Assembly (NCBI GenBank): GCA_017308115.1
Contig: JAFKFS010000028.1
Span: 25,792-64,444, forward strand
Reading direction: 5' to 3'
DNA: 38,653 nt
DNA from: Bordetella sp.
GTDB taxonomy: Bacteria > Pseudomonadota > Alphaproteobacteria > Caulobacterales > Caulobacteraceae
Shown: positions 26,464-34,843 of the stretch, piece by piece
How the letters are laid out: every line of letters starts with the position of its first letter
How positions within the stretch are numbered: position 1 is the first letter of the stretch
The notes under the pieces: model-generated
What the model saw: only the letters and a program-made list of their open reading frames with translations
Told to the model about the DNA's origin: nothing
The model's database searches: none
Translations under genes and position numbers: made by a program

Positions 26464-27687
26464 ATGAAGTCTTCAGACATCGACGTCCTGATCGTCGGCG
26501 CCGGCGCGGCCGGCATGATGTGCGCCATCGAGGCGGGCAGGCGCGGCCGCCGCGTGCGCGTCATCGATCACGCCCGCGCGCCGGGCGAAAAGATCCGCAT
26601 CTCGGGCGGCGGGCGCTGCAACTTCACCAATCTGGGGACGAGCGGCGCCAACTTCCTGGGCGAGAATCCGCGTTTCGCCCTGTCGGCCCTGCGGCGCTTC
26701 ACCCCGCACGACTTCATCAGGATGGTCGATCGCCACGGCGTCGCCTGGCACGAGAAAACCCTGGGCCAGCTGTTCTGCGACGACAGCGCCAAGCAGATCA
26801 TCCGCATGCTGACGGACGAGATGAGGACGGCGGGCGTCGTCCTGTCGCTAGGCGTCGGCGTCAAGGCGGCGGAGCGCGCGGGCGAGCGCTTCCAGGTCGA
26901 TCTGGACGACGGATCGCGGGTCTCGGCCGCGTCTCTGGTCGTGGCGACCGGCGGCAAGTCCATCCCCAAGATGGGGGCCACCGGCTGGGGCTATGAGGTC
27001 GCGCGGCGCTTCGGCCTGCGCGTCACCGACACCCGGCCTGCGCTGGTTCCCCTGACGTTCGAGCCCGGCCTGCTGGAGCAGTTGAAGCCTCTGGCGGGCG
27101 TGTCGGTCGACGCCGTGGTGCGGCACAAAGCGCCCAAGGATGCGGGCGCGGGCCGACAGGCCAGGGAAACCGTCTTCCGCGAGGGGCTGCTGTTCACCCA
27201 TCGCGGCCTGTCGGGGCCCTCGATCCTGCAGATCAGCTCCTACTGGCGCGAGGGCGAGGCGATCACCGTCGATCTGGCGCCCGGCCGCGACGCGGCGGCC
27301 GAACTGCTGGCCGCCAAGACCGAGAACGGCAAGCAGGCGGTCCACACCGCCCTGGGCCACGTCGTCCCCCGCCGCCTGGCCGAGGCCCTGTGTGCGCGCG
27401 AAGGCCTGTCGGGCAAGCTGGCCGAGGTCGGGGACAAGAAGCTGCGGAGCCTGGCCGAGGCGGTCAACGCCTGGACCGTCAAGCCGGTCGGCTCGGAAGG
27501 ATACCGCACCGCCGAGGTGACGCTGGGCGGGGTCGACACCGCCGCCCTCGATCAACAGACGATGGAGGCCAAGGCGGTCCCCGGCCTGTTCTTCATCGGC
27601 GAGGTCGCGGACGTGACCGGCTGGCTGGGCGGCTACAACTTCCAGTGGGCCTGGTCGTCGGGCTGGGCGGCGGGGCGACACTGCTGA
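26464..27687 (+). CDS. HI0933/YhiN-family NAD(P)/FAD-dependent oxidoreductase
   Basis: 407 aa, a typical length. The FAD-binding Rossmann loop is G12-A-G-A-A-G17. The next block, GEKIRISGGGRCNFTNL, is the family signature. LVVATGGKSIPKMGATGWGYEVARRFGL and the C-terminal GEVADVTGWLGGYNFQWAWSSGW complete the FAD site. Substrate is not established for this flavoprotein family; members related to BaiN reduce bile-acid-like steroids in gut bacteria, but that should not be transferred here. Confidence 0.9.
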   Translation: MKSSDIDVLIVGAGAAGMMCAIEAGRRGRRVRVIDHARAPGEKIRISGGGRCNFTNLGTSGANFLGENPRFALSALRRFTPHDFIRMVDRHGVAWHEKTLGQLFCDDSAKQIIRMLTDEMRTAGVVLSLGVGVKAAERAGERFQVDLDDGSRVSAASLVVATGGKSIPKMGATGWGYEVARRFGLRVTDTRPALVPLTFEPGLLEQLKPLAGVSVDAVVRHKAPKDAGAGRQARETVFREGLLFTHRGLSGPSILQISSYWREGEAITVDLAPGRDAAAELLAAKTENGKQAVHTALGHVVPRRLAEALCAREGLSGKLAEVGDKKLRSLAEAVNAWTVKPVGSEGYRTAEVTLGGVDTAALDQQTMEAKAVPGLFFIGEVADVTGWLGGYNFQWAWSSGWAAGRHC

Positions 27688-27832
27688 TCGCGTGAAAACC
27701 GCGCCTGCGGCGACGCGGCGCGTTGTCGCGCGGACGGGCGCTCCCTACCTCTCGTGTTCTGGCGGGACGGGCCCCTCTGACGGCGCTTCGGCGGCGTGAT
27801 GTCGGACCGCTTCAACGACGAAGAGGATGACG

Positions 27833-28171
27833 ATGCCCCTGCTGATGTGCCCCAACGACAACGCCGCCATGCAGACGCTGGACCGCCACGGCGTTCAGTT
27901 CGACATGTGCCCGAGCTGCCGCGGCGTCTGGCTGGATCGGGGCGAACTGGAGAAGCTGATGGCCGCCGCCGCCGACGAAGGCCGCGGCGCGGCGGCGCCC
28001 CGCCAGACCCAACCCCAACCCCAGACCCAGCAGCCCTGGGGAAGCCAGCCGACCTATCGCGAGCCGCCGCGTCATCGCGACGACCGCTATGACCACGACC
28101 GCCGCCGCGACGACGACTATCACTATCGCAAGAAGAAGAAGCGGCTGGACATCTTCGACATCTTCGACTGA
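27833..28171 (+). CDS. TFIIB-type zinc-ribbon protein
   Basis: 112 aa. The N-terminal 45 residues match the transcription-factor zinc-finger domain: MPLLMCPNDNAAMQTL, FDMCPSCRGVWLDRGELEKLM. The first knuckle is CPND, not CPxC, so one expected cysteine is Asp. The rest is Gln/Pro-rich, then strongly charged (HRDDRYDHDRRRDDDYHYRKKKKR) and ends LDIFDIFD. Two ATGs exist, 27827 and 27833; I prefer 27833, which has AGAGG at a good distance. Function unknown, soluble. Confidence 0.85.
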   Translation: MPLLMCPNDNAAMQTLDRHGVQFDMCPSCRGVWLDRGELEKLMAAAADEGRGAAAPRQTQPQPQTQQPWGSQPTYREPPRHRDDRYDHDRRRDDDYHYRKKKKRLDIFDIFD

Positions 28172-28185
28172 CGCTCCCTGAACGG

Positions 28186-29913
28186 TCAGGCCGCCAGGCC
28201 GACCGCCTGCATCAGGGGCCGCAGGGTCTGGACCGCCTGCGGTTCGGCCCCCAGGGCGGCGCGGGTGTCGGGCGCGCGCAGCAGGCGCCGGGCCTCGGCG
28301 CGGGCGCGTTCGGCGACCGGCCCGGTCGGCCCGGTCTCGGCCGCCGCCAGGCGCAGCAGCGCCGCCAGCTTCTGGGGGACCGGCGCCGACGCGCGGACGA
28401 TCTGCGTCATCAGCCGGGCGTCGGCCTCGACCGCGCCGCCGACGATGCCCAGGGCGTCGACGATGGCCTGGGTCTCGCGCTCGGGCAGGCCCGCATTGCG
28501 CACCGCCCGCTGCAGGGCGACCAGCGCCAGCAGCCGCTGCCCCGGGGGCGCGGCCTCGCCGGGCGCACGGCCCCGCATCTCGGTCTCGAAACGCAGGGAG
28601 GCGACGCAGCCGTCCAGCCAGCGCGCGGCGGCCCGCTTGTTGGCGCCTCCGGTGACGTTTTCGCACAGACGCGTCAGACGCTCCGCCTCGGCCAGGACCG
28701 TGGGGCAGTCGGCCACATAGGCGGCGACGAAATCCGCCGCCACCAGGCCGCGCGAGCGTTCGATGAAGGCGGTCTGCACCTCCTCCAGGGTCAACAGCCG
28801 TCCCGCCGTGGCCGTCAGCGCCATGGCCAGGGCGCGCAGGATGTCGATCTCGCCGACCGCGTCGCCGGGCCGCAGGCGGCGCTGGCTCCTCAGCTCGCGC
28901 AGCACCAGGCGGGCCAGGGCCGCCGCCAGCAGGGGGAACTCGCCCGCCGCCAGCCGCTCGCCCAGCCGCGCGGGCGGGCCTTCGACCGGCGGCGCCAGCA
29001 GGGTCAGACGCGGATCGTGCGCCAGGACGGCGTCGACCTCGCGCGGGGCGACCATGCGCACGGCCGCCGCCAGGCCCGCCCCCTGATCCAGGCCGGGGCC
29101 GAGAATCTGGGCCAGGCCCGCGCGCGATCCCAGAAGTTCGCACAGGATCTGCTCGACCGAGACGAACACCAGGGCGCGCGGCGCCCCCTCGGGCGGCGCG
29201 TCGTCGCAGAGGTCCATCAGCCGCTGCAGCCGCGCCCGCGCCCCGGTCGCGCCCCGCAGAGCCCCCGCCACCGCCCCGCCCATCAGGAAGGCGCGCTCGG
29301 GCGCGCCGGCCAGGCCCCGGGCCAGATCGGCGACGGAGCCCGCGTTCAGATCGGCGAACCGCCGGTCGCGACCGGCCTTCAGCAGCCGCTCGATCGCCTG
29401 CTCGGCCAGACGCTGATAGTGGCGCATCAACTCGTGGACCGACTGGCCGGGAACGGCCTGGGCCTCGGGCACGGCGATCTTCTGGACGGCGTGCTGCAAT
29501 TCCACGCCCGAGGCCTCCAGCCGCTCGGCCAGGTCCGGGCGATGCAGCAGCTCGAAGGGCGTCGCCCCCTGGCGGGCCAGCCAGTCCTCCAGGACGCGGC
29601 CGATGGTCTCGCGCGCATGGGGCGCATAGAGGTCCTGCACCCCGCGACAGGCGGGTCCGCGCGGCTCGACCGGCGCCGGGCGCCGGCGCTTCAGCTCGGG
29701 CGCGCCCCGGGTCAGGATGACGACGCTGGCGAACTCCATGGTCTCGGGGTCGAGCGTCTCCTTGGTGACGCGAACGGCCGCGGCCTGGCGGTCGCGCATC
29801 AGGTCCTCGGCGGTCTCGATGGCGCGGCGGCGATCCTCCGTGGCCTGGGACAGCGACCAGTCGTCCGGCGGCGTGCGGCGGATGTAGATTTCGTAGTGGA
29901 CGGGACCGGCCAT
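28186..29913 (-). CDS. Large conserved-looking hypothetical protein, unknown function
   Basis: 575 aa from the chosen ATG, not recognised. The first 80 residues look like a small alpha/beta domain (VHYEIYIRRTPPDDWSLSQATEDR, then MEFASVVILTRG). The rest is almost wholly alpha-helical, Ala/Leu/Arg-rich, with no signal peptide or membrane span. The frame stays open to 30018; 29913 is preferred because the upstream residues are basic and low complexity. It is divergent from chvI, 217 bp between starts, and convergent with the zinc-ribbon gene (14 nt). It may be a helical scaffold or regulator, but nothing supports a specific role. Confidence 0.65.
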   Translation of the reverse strand: MAGPVHYEIYIRRTPPDDWSLSQATEDRRRAIETAEDLMRDRQAAAVRVTKETLDPETMEFASVVILTRGAPELKRRRPAPVEPRGPACRGVQDLYAPHARETIGRVLEDWLARQGATPFELLHRPDLAERLEASGVELQHAVQKIAVPEAQAVPGQSVHELMRHYQRLAEQAIERLLKAGRDRRFADLNAGSVADLARGLAGAPERAFLMGGAVAGALRGATGARARLQRLMDLCDDAPPEGAPRALVFVSVEQILCELLGSRAGLAQILGPGLDQGAGLAAAVRMVAPREVDAVLAHDPRLTLLAPPVEGPPARLGERLAAGEFPLLAAALARLVLRELRSQRRLRPGDAVGEIDILRALAMALTATAGRLLTLEEVQTAFIERSRGLVAADFVAAYVADCPTVLAEAERLTRLCENVTGGANKRAAARWLDGCVASLRFETEMRGRAPGEAAPPGQRLLALVALQRAVRNAGLPERETQAIVDALGIVGGAVEADARLMTQIVRASAPVPQKLAALLRLAAAETGPTGPVAERARAEARRLLRAPDTRAALGAEPQAVQTLRPLMQAVGLAA

Positions 29914-30130
29914 GACGCGCTTCGTGGAGAACAGGACGCCCATCCTGCCCGTCCAGGCTTTAAGGCGAGGTTTCGCCTTTTCCCGGCGCGGCTTGAAAGG
30001 CAGGGTCGCGCCAACCATTTTGCGGTGGCCGTAAAGTCACCACGAATGCATAGAACGGTTACGCTTGCCGCGCGTTACCGGACAAGGCGGCCGATCAAGC
30101 GATCGAACCGCCCGCACTAAGGAGAAGCCC

Positions 30131-30838
30131 TTGGCTAACATCACCCTGGTCGACGACGACGAGAACATCGTGGCCTCCGTCTCTCTGGCGCTGGAAAGCC
30201 ACGGCCACAAGGTGACCGCCTATCATGACGGCGCCTCGGGCCTGGAGGCGTTGGAGACCACGCCGCCGGACCTGGCCATCCTGGACGTGAAGATGCCCCG
30301 CATGGACGGCATGGAGGTGCTGCGTCGCCTGCGCCAGACCTCCAACCTGCCGGTCATCATGCTGACGTCCAAGGACGAGGAGATCGACGAGATCCTCGGC
30401 TTCAACCTCGGCGCCGACGACTACATCCACAAGCCCTTCAGCCAGCGCCTGCTGATCGAGCGGGTGAAGGCCCTGCTGCGCCGCGCGGGCGTGGAAGGCC
30501 TGGACCCCGTCGATCCCGCCGCCGCCGAGGCCGGCAAGGCCATCAAGCGCGGCAAGCTGTCGATGGACCCGGCGCGCCACGAATCGACCTGGGACGGCAA
30601 ACCGGTCAAGCTGACCGTCACCGAGTTCCTGCTGCTGCAGGCCCTGGCCCAGCGTCCTGGCTTCGTGAAGAGCCGCGACAATCTGATGGACGCCGCCTAT
30701 GACGATCAGGTCTATGTCGACGACCGCACCATCGACAGCCATGTGAAGCGGATGCGAAAGAAGTTCCGCATGGTCGACCCCGAGTTCGACGCTATCGAGA
30801 CCCTGTATGGCGTCGGATACCGCTACCGCGAGAGCTGA
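30131..30838 (+). CDS. chvI: OmpR-family response regulator ChvI
   Basis: 235 aa from a TTG start. The receiver domain (1 to about 120) has the acidic pocket VDDDENI, phospho-acceptor D52 in [13 protein letters not shown], and K in [11 protein letters not shown]. The C-terminal winged helix ends with [14 protein letters not shown] and [11 protein letters not shown]. No ATG is near; TTG at 30131 is preceded by AAGGAGAAG at ideal spacing and gives the family N terminus L(M)[10 protein letters not shown]. ChvI with ChvG controls acid, osmotic and envelope-stress genes in alphaproteobacteria. GTTAC repeats lie at 30058-30062 and 30074-30078. Confidence 0.95.
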   Translation: MANITLVDDDENIVASVSLALESHGHKVTAYHDGASGLEALETTPPDLAILDVKMPRMDGMEVLRRLRQTSNLPVIMLTSKDEEIDEILGFNLGADDYIHKPFSQRLLIERVKALLRRAGVEGLDPVDPAAAEAGKAIKRGKLSMDPARHESTWDGKPVKLTVTEFLLLQALAQRPGFVKSRDNLMDAAYDDQVYVDDRTIDSHVKRMRKKFRMVDPEFDAIETLYGVGYRYRES

Positions 30839-32414
30839 AGCCGAAGACGTCCCGGCGCGGCGCCGATTCCGCTTCGGCGGATCGCGCCTGGGCGGCTTCA
30901 TCCTGGCCCTCAACCTTCTCAGCCTGCTGATCCTGTTCGGCGGCGCCCTGCTGCTGAACGAGTGGCGGCGGGGCCTGATCGAGGCGCGCCAGGAGTCGCT
31001 GGGCGTCCAGGCCGAGCTGCTGGCCAACGTCCTGGGCGAACTGGGCATCACCCAGGGCGACCCCTATCCCATGCTGGACGACCGCGCGGCCGCCCTGTGG
31101 CTGCGCGACAACTTCATTCCGGCCGGCCAGCGCGCCCGCCTGTTCGACATGGACGGGATCGAGGTGTCGGACTCCTATCGGGTCAGCGACGCCATTCCGG
31201 GCGAGCCCCTTCCGCCCGCCCATCCGGCCGGAACCGCCCTGGCCCCCGGCGAGCCGTCCCCGCGCGAGGAGAAGCGTCTGGCCCGCGCCGACGCGGAGCT
31301 GTCGGCCGAGGTCGAGCGCGCCCTGCAGGGGGTGCCGCAGGCCGCCATCCGTCGCAATGAAGAGGGCGAGCGCGTCGTCTCCGTCTCCCTGCCGGTGCGC
31401 CATGTGCAGCAGGTCCTGGGCGTGCTGACGCTGGAGGCCGGAGACGTCAACGCCACCCTGGACGCCCAGCGCCGCGCCCTGATGCCCTTCGCCCTGGTCG
31501 CCCTGGCGGTGAACCTGCTGGCGTCGCTGGTGCTGCACTTGTTCGTGGCGCGGCCGGTGATGCGGCTGTCGGCGGCGGCGGACCAGGTCCGGCTGCAGCG
31601 CGCCCGCGCCATCTCCCTGCCCGATCTCGAGGGCCGCCGCGACGAGATCGGCGACCTGGCCCGCGCCCTGGAGTCGATGACCGACACCCTGTCGACGCGG
31701 ATGGACGCCATCGAGCGTTTCGCCGCCGACGTCAGCCATGAGATCAAGAACCCCCTGACCTCGATCCGCTCGGCGCTGGAGACCCTGCCCCTGGTCAAGA
31801 CGGAGGAGCAGAGAGGCCGGCTGACCAATCTGCTGCAGCAGGACGTGCGGCGGCTGGATCGGCTGATCACCGACATCTCCAACGCCTCGCGCCTGGACGC
31901 CGAATTGTCGCGCGACCGGCCGCGCGCCATCGAGCTGAACGAACTGCTGAGCGACATCATCGGCGTCTATGACGCCGGGCGGAAGCCGGGCGAGCCGGCG
32001 GTGCGCTTCGTCTCGACCGCCGAGAACGCCCGGGTCGTGGGCCGCGACATCCCCCTGGGCCAGGTGTTCCGCAACCTGATCGACAACGCCCGCTCCTTCA
32101 GTCCGCCCCACGGCGAGGTGCGGGTGCGCCTGGAGCGCGACGACATCCAGCCCGACCTGCCCCTGCGCATCCTGGTCGAGGACGACGGCCCCGGCATTCC
32201 CGCCGAGAATCTGGAGACGGTGTTCGAGCGCTTCTACACCTCGCGGCCCAAGGGCACGGCCTTCGGCGCCAACTCGGGCCTGGGCCTGGCCATCGTGCGC
32301 CAGATCATCGACGCCCACGGCGGGCGCGTCCACGCCGAGAACCGCCACGACGCCGACGGCGCCGTGATCGGCGCGCGCTTCGAAGTCCGGCTGCCGACCG
32401 GCAAGCGCGCGTGA
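30807..32414 (+). CDS. chvG: Sensor histidine kinase ChvG
   Basis: 535 aa. TM1 lies near 28-52 ([22 protein letters not shown]), a periplasmic domain of about 170 residues follows, and TM2 is near 225-247 ([23 protein letters not shown]), then HAMP. HisKA has H311 in [23 protein letters not shown]. The ATPase has [21 protein letters not shown] and [17 protein letters not shown]. The ATG at 30807 overlaps chvI by 32 nt; no later Met comes before TM1. In the rhizobia the periplasmic domain is held off by ExoR; ExoR is not in this window. The stop overlaps the hprK GTG as GTGA. Confidence 0.95.
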   Translation: MASDTATARAEAEDVPARRRFRFGGSRLGGFILALNLLSLLILFGGALLLNEWRRGLIEARQESLGVQAELLANVLGELGITQGDPYPMLDDRAAALWLRDNFIPAGQRARLFDMDGIEVSDSYRVSDAIPGEPLPPAHPAGTALAPGEPSPREEKRLARADAELSAEVERALQGVPQAAIRRNEEGERVVSVSLPVRHVQQVLGVLTLEAGDVNATLDAQRRALMPFALVALAVNLLASLVLHLFVARPVMRLSAAADQVRLQRARAISLPDLEGRRDEIGDLARALESMTDTLSTRMDAIERFAADVSHEIKNPLTSIRSALETLPLVKTEEQRGRLTNLLQQDVRRLDRLITDISNASRLDAELSRDRPRAIELNELLSDIIGVYDAGRKPGEPAVRFVSTAENARVVGRDIPLGQVFRNLIDNARSFSPPHGEVRVRLERDDIQPDLPLRILVEDDGPGIPAENLETVFERFYTSRPKGTAFGANSGLGLAIVRQIIDAHGGRVHAENRHDADGAVIGARFEVRLPTGKRA

Positions 32415-32914
32415 CCCCGCCGCAGCTCCCGTCCCAGCCCCCTTCCCAGCGCCTGGGCCGCCAGCCCCTGCACGCGACCGTCGTCGCCCTGCGCATCGGC
32501 GGGGCCTGGCGCGGCGTCCTGATCCAGGGCCGGTCCGGCGCGGGCAAGAGCGACCTGGCCCTGCGGCTGATGCAGGCCGGATGGCGGCTGGTCGGCGACG
32601 ATTGGGTGGACGTCTTCGCCTGCGAGGGCGCTCTCTACGCCGCCCCGCCCGCGACCATCGCCGGGCGGATGGAGGTGCGCGGCCTGGGCGTGGTCGGCCG
32701 CCCCTTCCTGCCCTCGACGCGGATCGCCCTGTCGCTGCATCTGACCCATGAGCCGGTCGAACGGATGCCCGAGGCCGCCCAGGACGTCATCGACGGCGTC
32801 GCCGTGCCGCGCCTGGTTCTGGACCCTCGCCCGGCCTCCGCGCCCCTGGTCGTGGCGGCGGCCGTGAACCGCGTCATGAGGGCGGCGCGAGCGCACGACG
32901 ACGACGCCCTTTGA
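32411..32914 (+). CDS. hprK: HPr kinase/phosphorylase, short alphaproteobacterial form
   Basis: 167 aa from a GTG start. Only the C-terminal catalytic domain is present, as usual in alphaproteobacteria, versus about 310 aa in Firmicutes. Walker A is GRSGAGKS (40-47), and the HprK signature is E88-V-R-G-L-G-V-V. GDDWVDVF and HATVVAL are also typical. It phosphorylates and dephosphorylates a serine of HPr. Translationally coupled to chvG and in a cluster with EIIA and HPr, so it joins the two-component system to phosphotransfer regulation. Confidence 0.95.
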   Translation: MTPPQLPSQPPSQRLGRQPLHATVVALRIGGAWRGVLIQGRSGAGKSDLALRLMQAGWRLVGDDWVDVFACEGALYAAPPATIAGRMEVRGLGVVGRPFLPSTRIALSLHLTHEPVERMPEAAQDVIDGVAVPRLVLDPRPASAPLVVAAAVNRVMRAARAHDDDAL

Positions 32915-32991
32915 TCCGCGCCGGGATTGCCCTATGACACGAGGCTTGTCGCTCGCCGAGGCGGGCTGGGGATGTCTTTGGTGAAGCCTAT

Positions 32992-33396
32992 ATGATCGGG
33001 CTGGTGATCGTCACCCACGGGGGCCTGGCCTCTGAATTCCTGTCGGCGATGGAGCATGTGGTGGGGCCGCAGCGCGGCGTCGCCGCCATCTGCATCGGCC
33101 CCGAGGACGACATGGAGCGGCGTCGCCGCGACATCGTCGACGCCGCCGCGGCCGTCAATGAGGGCGAGGGCGTCATCCTGCTGACCGACATGTTCGGCGG
33201 CACCCCCTCCAACCTGGCCATCTCGGTGATGGAGCAGACCGGCGCCGAGGTGATCGCCGGGCTGAACCTGCCCATGCTGATCAAGCTGGCCAGCGTGCGC
33301 GGCCGCGAGACGCTGGAGGCCTGCGTGGCCCACGCCCAGGACGCCGGCCGCAAATACATCTCCGTCGCGTCGTGGGTGCTGGCGGGCGAGAAATGA
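32992..33396 (+). CDS. PTS EIIA component, mannose family (regulatory)
   Basis: 134 aa. Phospho-acceptor H9 is in LVIVTHGGLASEF and partner D66 in VILLTDMFGGTPSNLA, both typical of the EIIA-Man fold. No EIIB/EIIC permease is near, so this is a regulatory, not transport, component. It should accept phosphate from HPr encoded directly downstream. The stop overlaps the HPr ATG by 4 nt. Confidence 0.93.
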   Translation: MIGLVIVTHGGLASEFLSAMEHVVGPQRGVAAICIGPEDDMERRRRDIVDAAAAVNEGEGVILLTDMFGGTPSNLAISVMEQTGAEVIAGLNLPMLIKLASVRGRETLEACVAHAQDAGRKYISVASWVLAGEK

Positions 33397-33680
33397 GCGA
33401 CGGCGCCCCTTCCGCCCAGGCGACCCTGAACATCTGCAACCAGCGCGGCCTGCACGCCCGCGCCTCGGCCAAATTCGTCAAGCTGGCCTCGGAGTTTCAA
33501 TCCGAGATCCGGGTGACGCGCGACGGGGTGACGGTGGACGCCCGTTCGATCATGGGTCTTCTGATGCTGGGCGCCGGGATCGGCTGCGGCGTCGAGGTCC
33601 AGGCCGAGGGGCCGGACGCGGCCGAGGCCGTCGCCGCCCTCACCGACCTTGTGGCGCGCCGCTTCGACGAGGATCAGTAG
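33393..33680 (+). CDS. ptsH: Phosphocarrier protein HPr (NPr-type)
   Basis: 95 aa. The active-site H21 is in NQRGLHARASAKFVKLA, and the regulatory serine S52 in VDARSIMGLLMLGAGIG, the site HprK modifies. The start ATG overlaps the EIIA stop; an in-frame ATG at 33372 lies inside EIIA and is not preferred. HPr passes phosphate from enzyme I (not in the window) to EIIA. The 3' end overlaps the convergent mrpG coding region by 41 nt. Confidence 0.95.
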   Translation: MSDGAPSAQATLNICNQRGLHARASAKFVKLASEFQSEIRVTRDGVTVDARSIMGLLMLGAGIGCGVEVQAEGPDAAEAVAALTDLVARRFDEDQ

Positions 33681-34071
33681 TCACGTCCGGCGGCGTGCGG
33701 ACCACGCCGGCGCATTCGCCCTCCAGCGGCACCCTCACCCCGTCGCCCGAACGATCGGTCCGGTCGCGGAACAGGGCCGCCCGCGCCAGGATGATCAGCG
33801 TCACCGGGGTCGTCACGGTGAAGAAGATCGCCGCCAGCAGCTCGACCGGCATGAACCGCCCCTCGGCCGCGGTGAAATAGACCACCGACCCGCCCAGGAT
33901 CAGGAACATGCCCAGCGTCGCCCCCAGGGTCGGGGCGTGGACCCGCTCATAGAAGGTCCTGAGCCGCACCAGGCCCAGGGCGCCGATGAAGGTCAAGCCC
34001 GAACCGGCCAGCACCAGCGCCGCCGCCAGCAAGGCCGCCCAGACCGGGACGTTCGCGGGAAAGCCGGTCAT
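33640..34071 (-). CDS. mrpG: Mrp-type Na+/H+ antiporter subunit G
   Basis: 143 aa. Three membrane helices are seen: residues 10-33 (VWAALLAAALVLAGSGLTFIGALG), 47-67 (LGATLGMFLILGGSVVYFTA) and 74-97. The block RLRTFYERVHAPTLGATLG is the MrpG/PhaG signature. After residue 100 there is a polar tail of about 40 residues (RDRTDRSGDGVRVPLEGECAGVV...), longer than common MrpG, and its last 13 codons are antisense to ptsH. The ATG overlaps the mrpF stop. Last gene of the operon. Confidence 0.9.
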   Translation of the reverse strand: MTGFPANVPVWAALLAAALVLAGSGLTFIGALGLVRLRTFYERVHAPTLGATLGMFLILGGSVVYFTAAEGRFMPVELLAAIFFTVTTPVTLIILARAALFRDRTDRSGDGVRVPLEGECAGVVRTPPDVTTDPRRSGAPQGR

Positions 34072-34349
34072 TCGATCACCTCGCCGCGCATCAGGAATTT
34101 GGCCAGGGCGACCGAGGAGGTGAAGCCCAGCATGGCGATGATCACCGCCGCATAGAAATACAGATGGCTGCCCGTCCGCACCCCGAAGGCGACGACCAGC
34201 AGCATCCCCGCCTGATAGAGGGTGTCCAGACCCAGGATGCGGTCCTGGGCGCGCGGCCCCTTGGCGATGCGCCACACGCCGATCAGGGCCGTCCCGGCCA
34301 GGAAGAGCTGCGCCGCGACCAGCGCCCAATAGAAGACGGCGCCGCTCAT
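34068..34349 (-). CDS. mrpF: Mrp-type Na+/H+ antiporter subunit F
   Basis: 93 aa, three membrane helices. GVWRIAKGPRAQDRILGLDTLYQAGMLLVV is the conserved loop and second helix of MrpF/PhaF (RxxxGPxxxDRxxxxD). FYAAVIIAMLGFTSSVALAKFLMRGEVIE closes the protein. The ATG overlaps mrpE and the stop overlaps mrpG, 4 nt each. Part of the multisubunit antiporter in the inner membrane. Confidence 0.93.
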   Translation of the reverse strand: MSGAVFYWALVAAQLFLAGTALIGVWRIAKGPRAQDRILGLDTLYQAGMLLVVAFGVRTGSHLYFYAAVIIAMLGFTSSVALAKFLMRGEVIE

Positions 34350-34843
34350 TCGAAGATCTCCATCAGGCGGCGCTCATAGCGGTTCTTGATGCGCTCCGCC
34401 CAGTCGTCGCCCTCCCGCAGGTCGAGGATATGCAGAAGAAGGACGCCGGTCGCGTCCTCGTACTCGACCCAGATGGTGCCGGGGGTGCTGGTGATGACCA
34501 CCGCCAGCACCGCCAGGCCGTAGCGGTCTCGCATCTCCAGGGGAATGTGCACAAAGCCCGAGACGCGATTCTCACGCGAGGCGTTCAGCCCCAGGACGAC
34601 CAGGGCCACCTCCCAGTTGGAGCGAATGATGTCGCGCGCCACCACCAGGGCGAAGCTCAACAGGGTCAGCGGCTTTCCGACCCGCACCGACTCGACCTCA
34701 AGAACGCGCATGATCTGGGGCGCGGCCAGGGCCATCAGCAGGGCCAGGGCCAGGGACGGCGGCGCGACCGAGCCGCTGAGCAGGACCGAGGCGCCGAACA
34801 GGCACAGCGACAGGATGGGGTGAGGCAGGACCGCCCGGATCAT
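34346..34843 (-). CDS. mrpE: Mrp-type Na+/H+ antiporter subunit E
   Basis: 165 aa. Two N-terminal helices (PHPILSLCLFGASVLLSGS; SLALALLMALAAPQIM) and a soluble C-terminal ferredoxin-like part with VVITSTPGTIWVEYEDATGVLLLHILDL, the signature of MrpE/MnhE. The annotated start at 34843 overlaps the mrpD stop as ATGA; the open frame upstream of this is antisense-like. The stop overlaps mrpF in the same way. Confidence 0.93.
   Translation of the reverse strand: MIRAVLPHPILSLCLFGASVLLSGSVAPPSLALALLMALAAPQIMRVLEVESVRVGKPLTLLSFALVVARDIIRSNWEVALVVLGLNASRENRVSGFVHIPLEMRDRYGLAVLAVVITSTPGTIWVEYEDATGVLLLHILDLREGDDWAERIKNRYERRLMEIFE

Noticed and set aside
27796..28092. 98-codon open frame overlapping the zinc-ribbon gene
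   Set aside because: Different frame, low-complexity Arg/Pro product; the zinc-ribbon frame has recognisable motifs and a ribosome-binding site.
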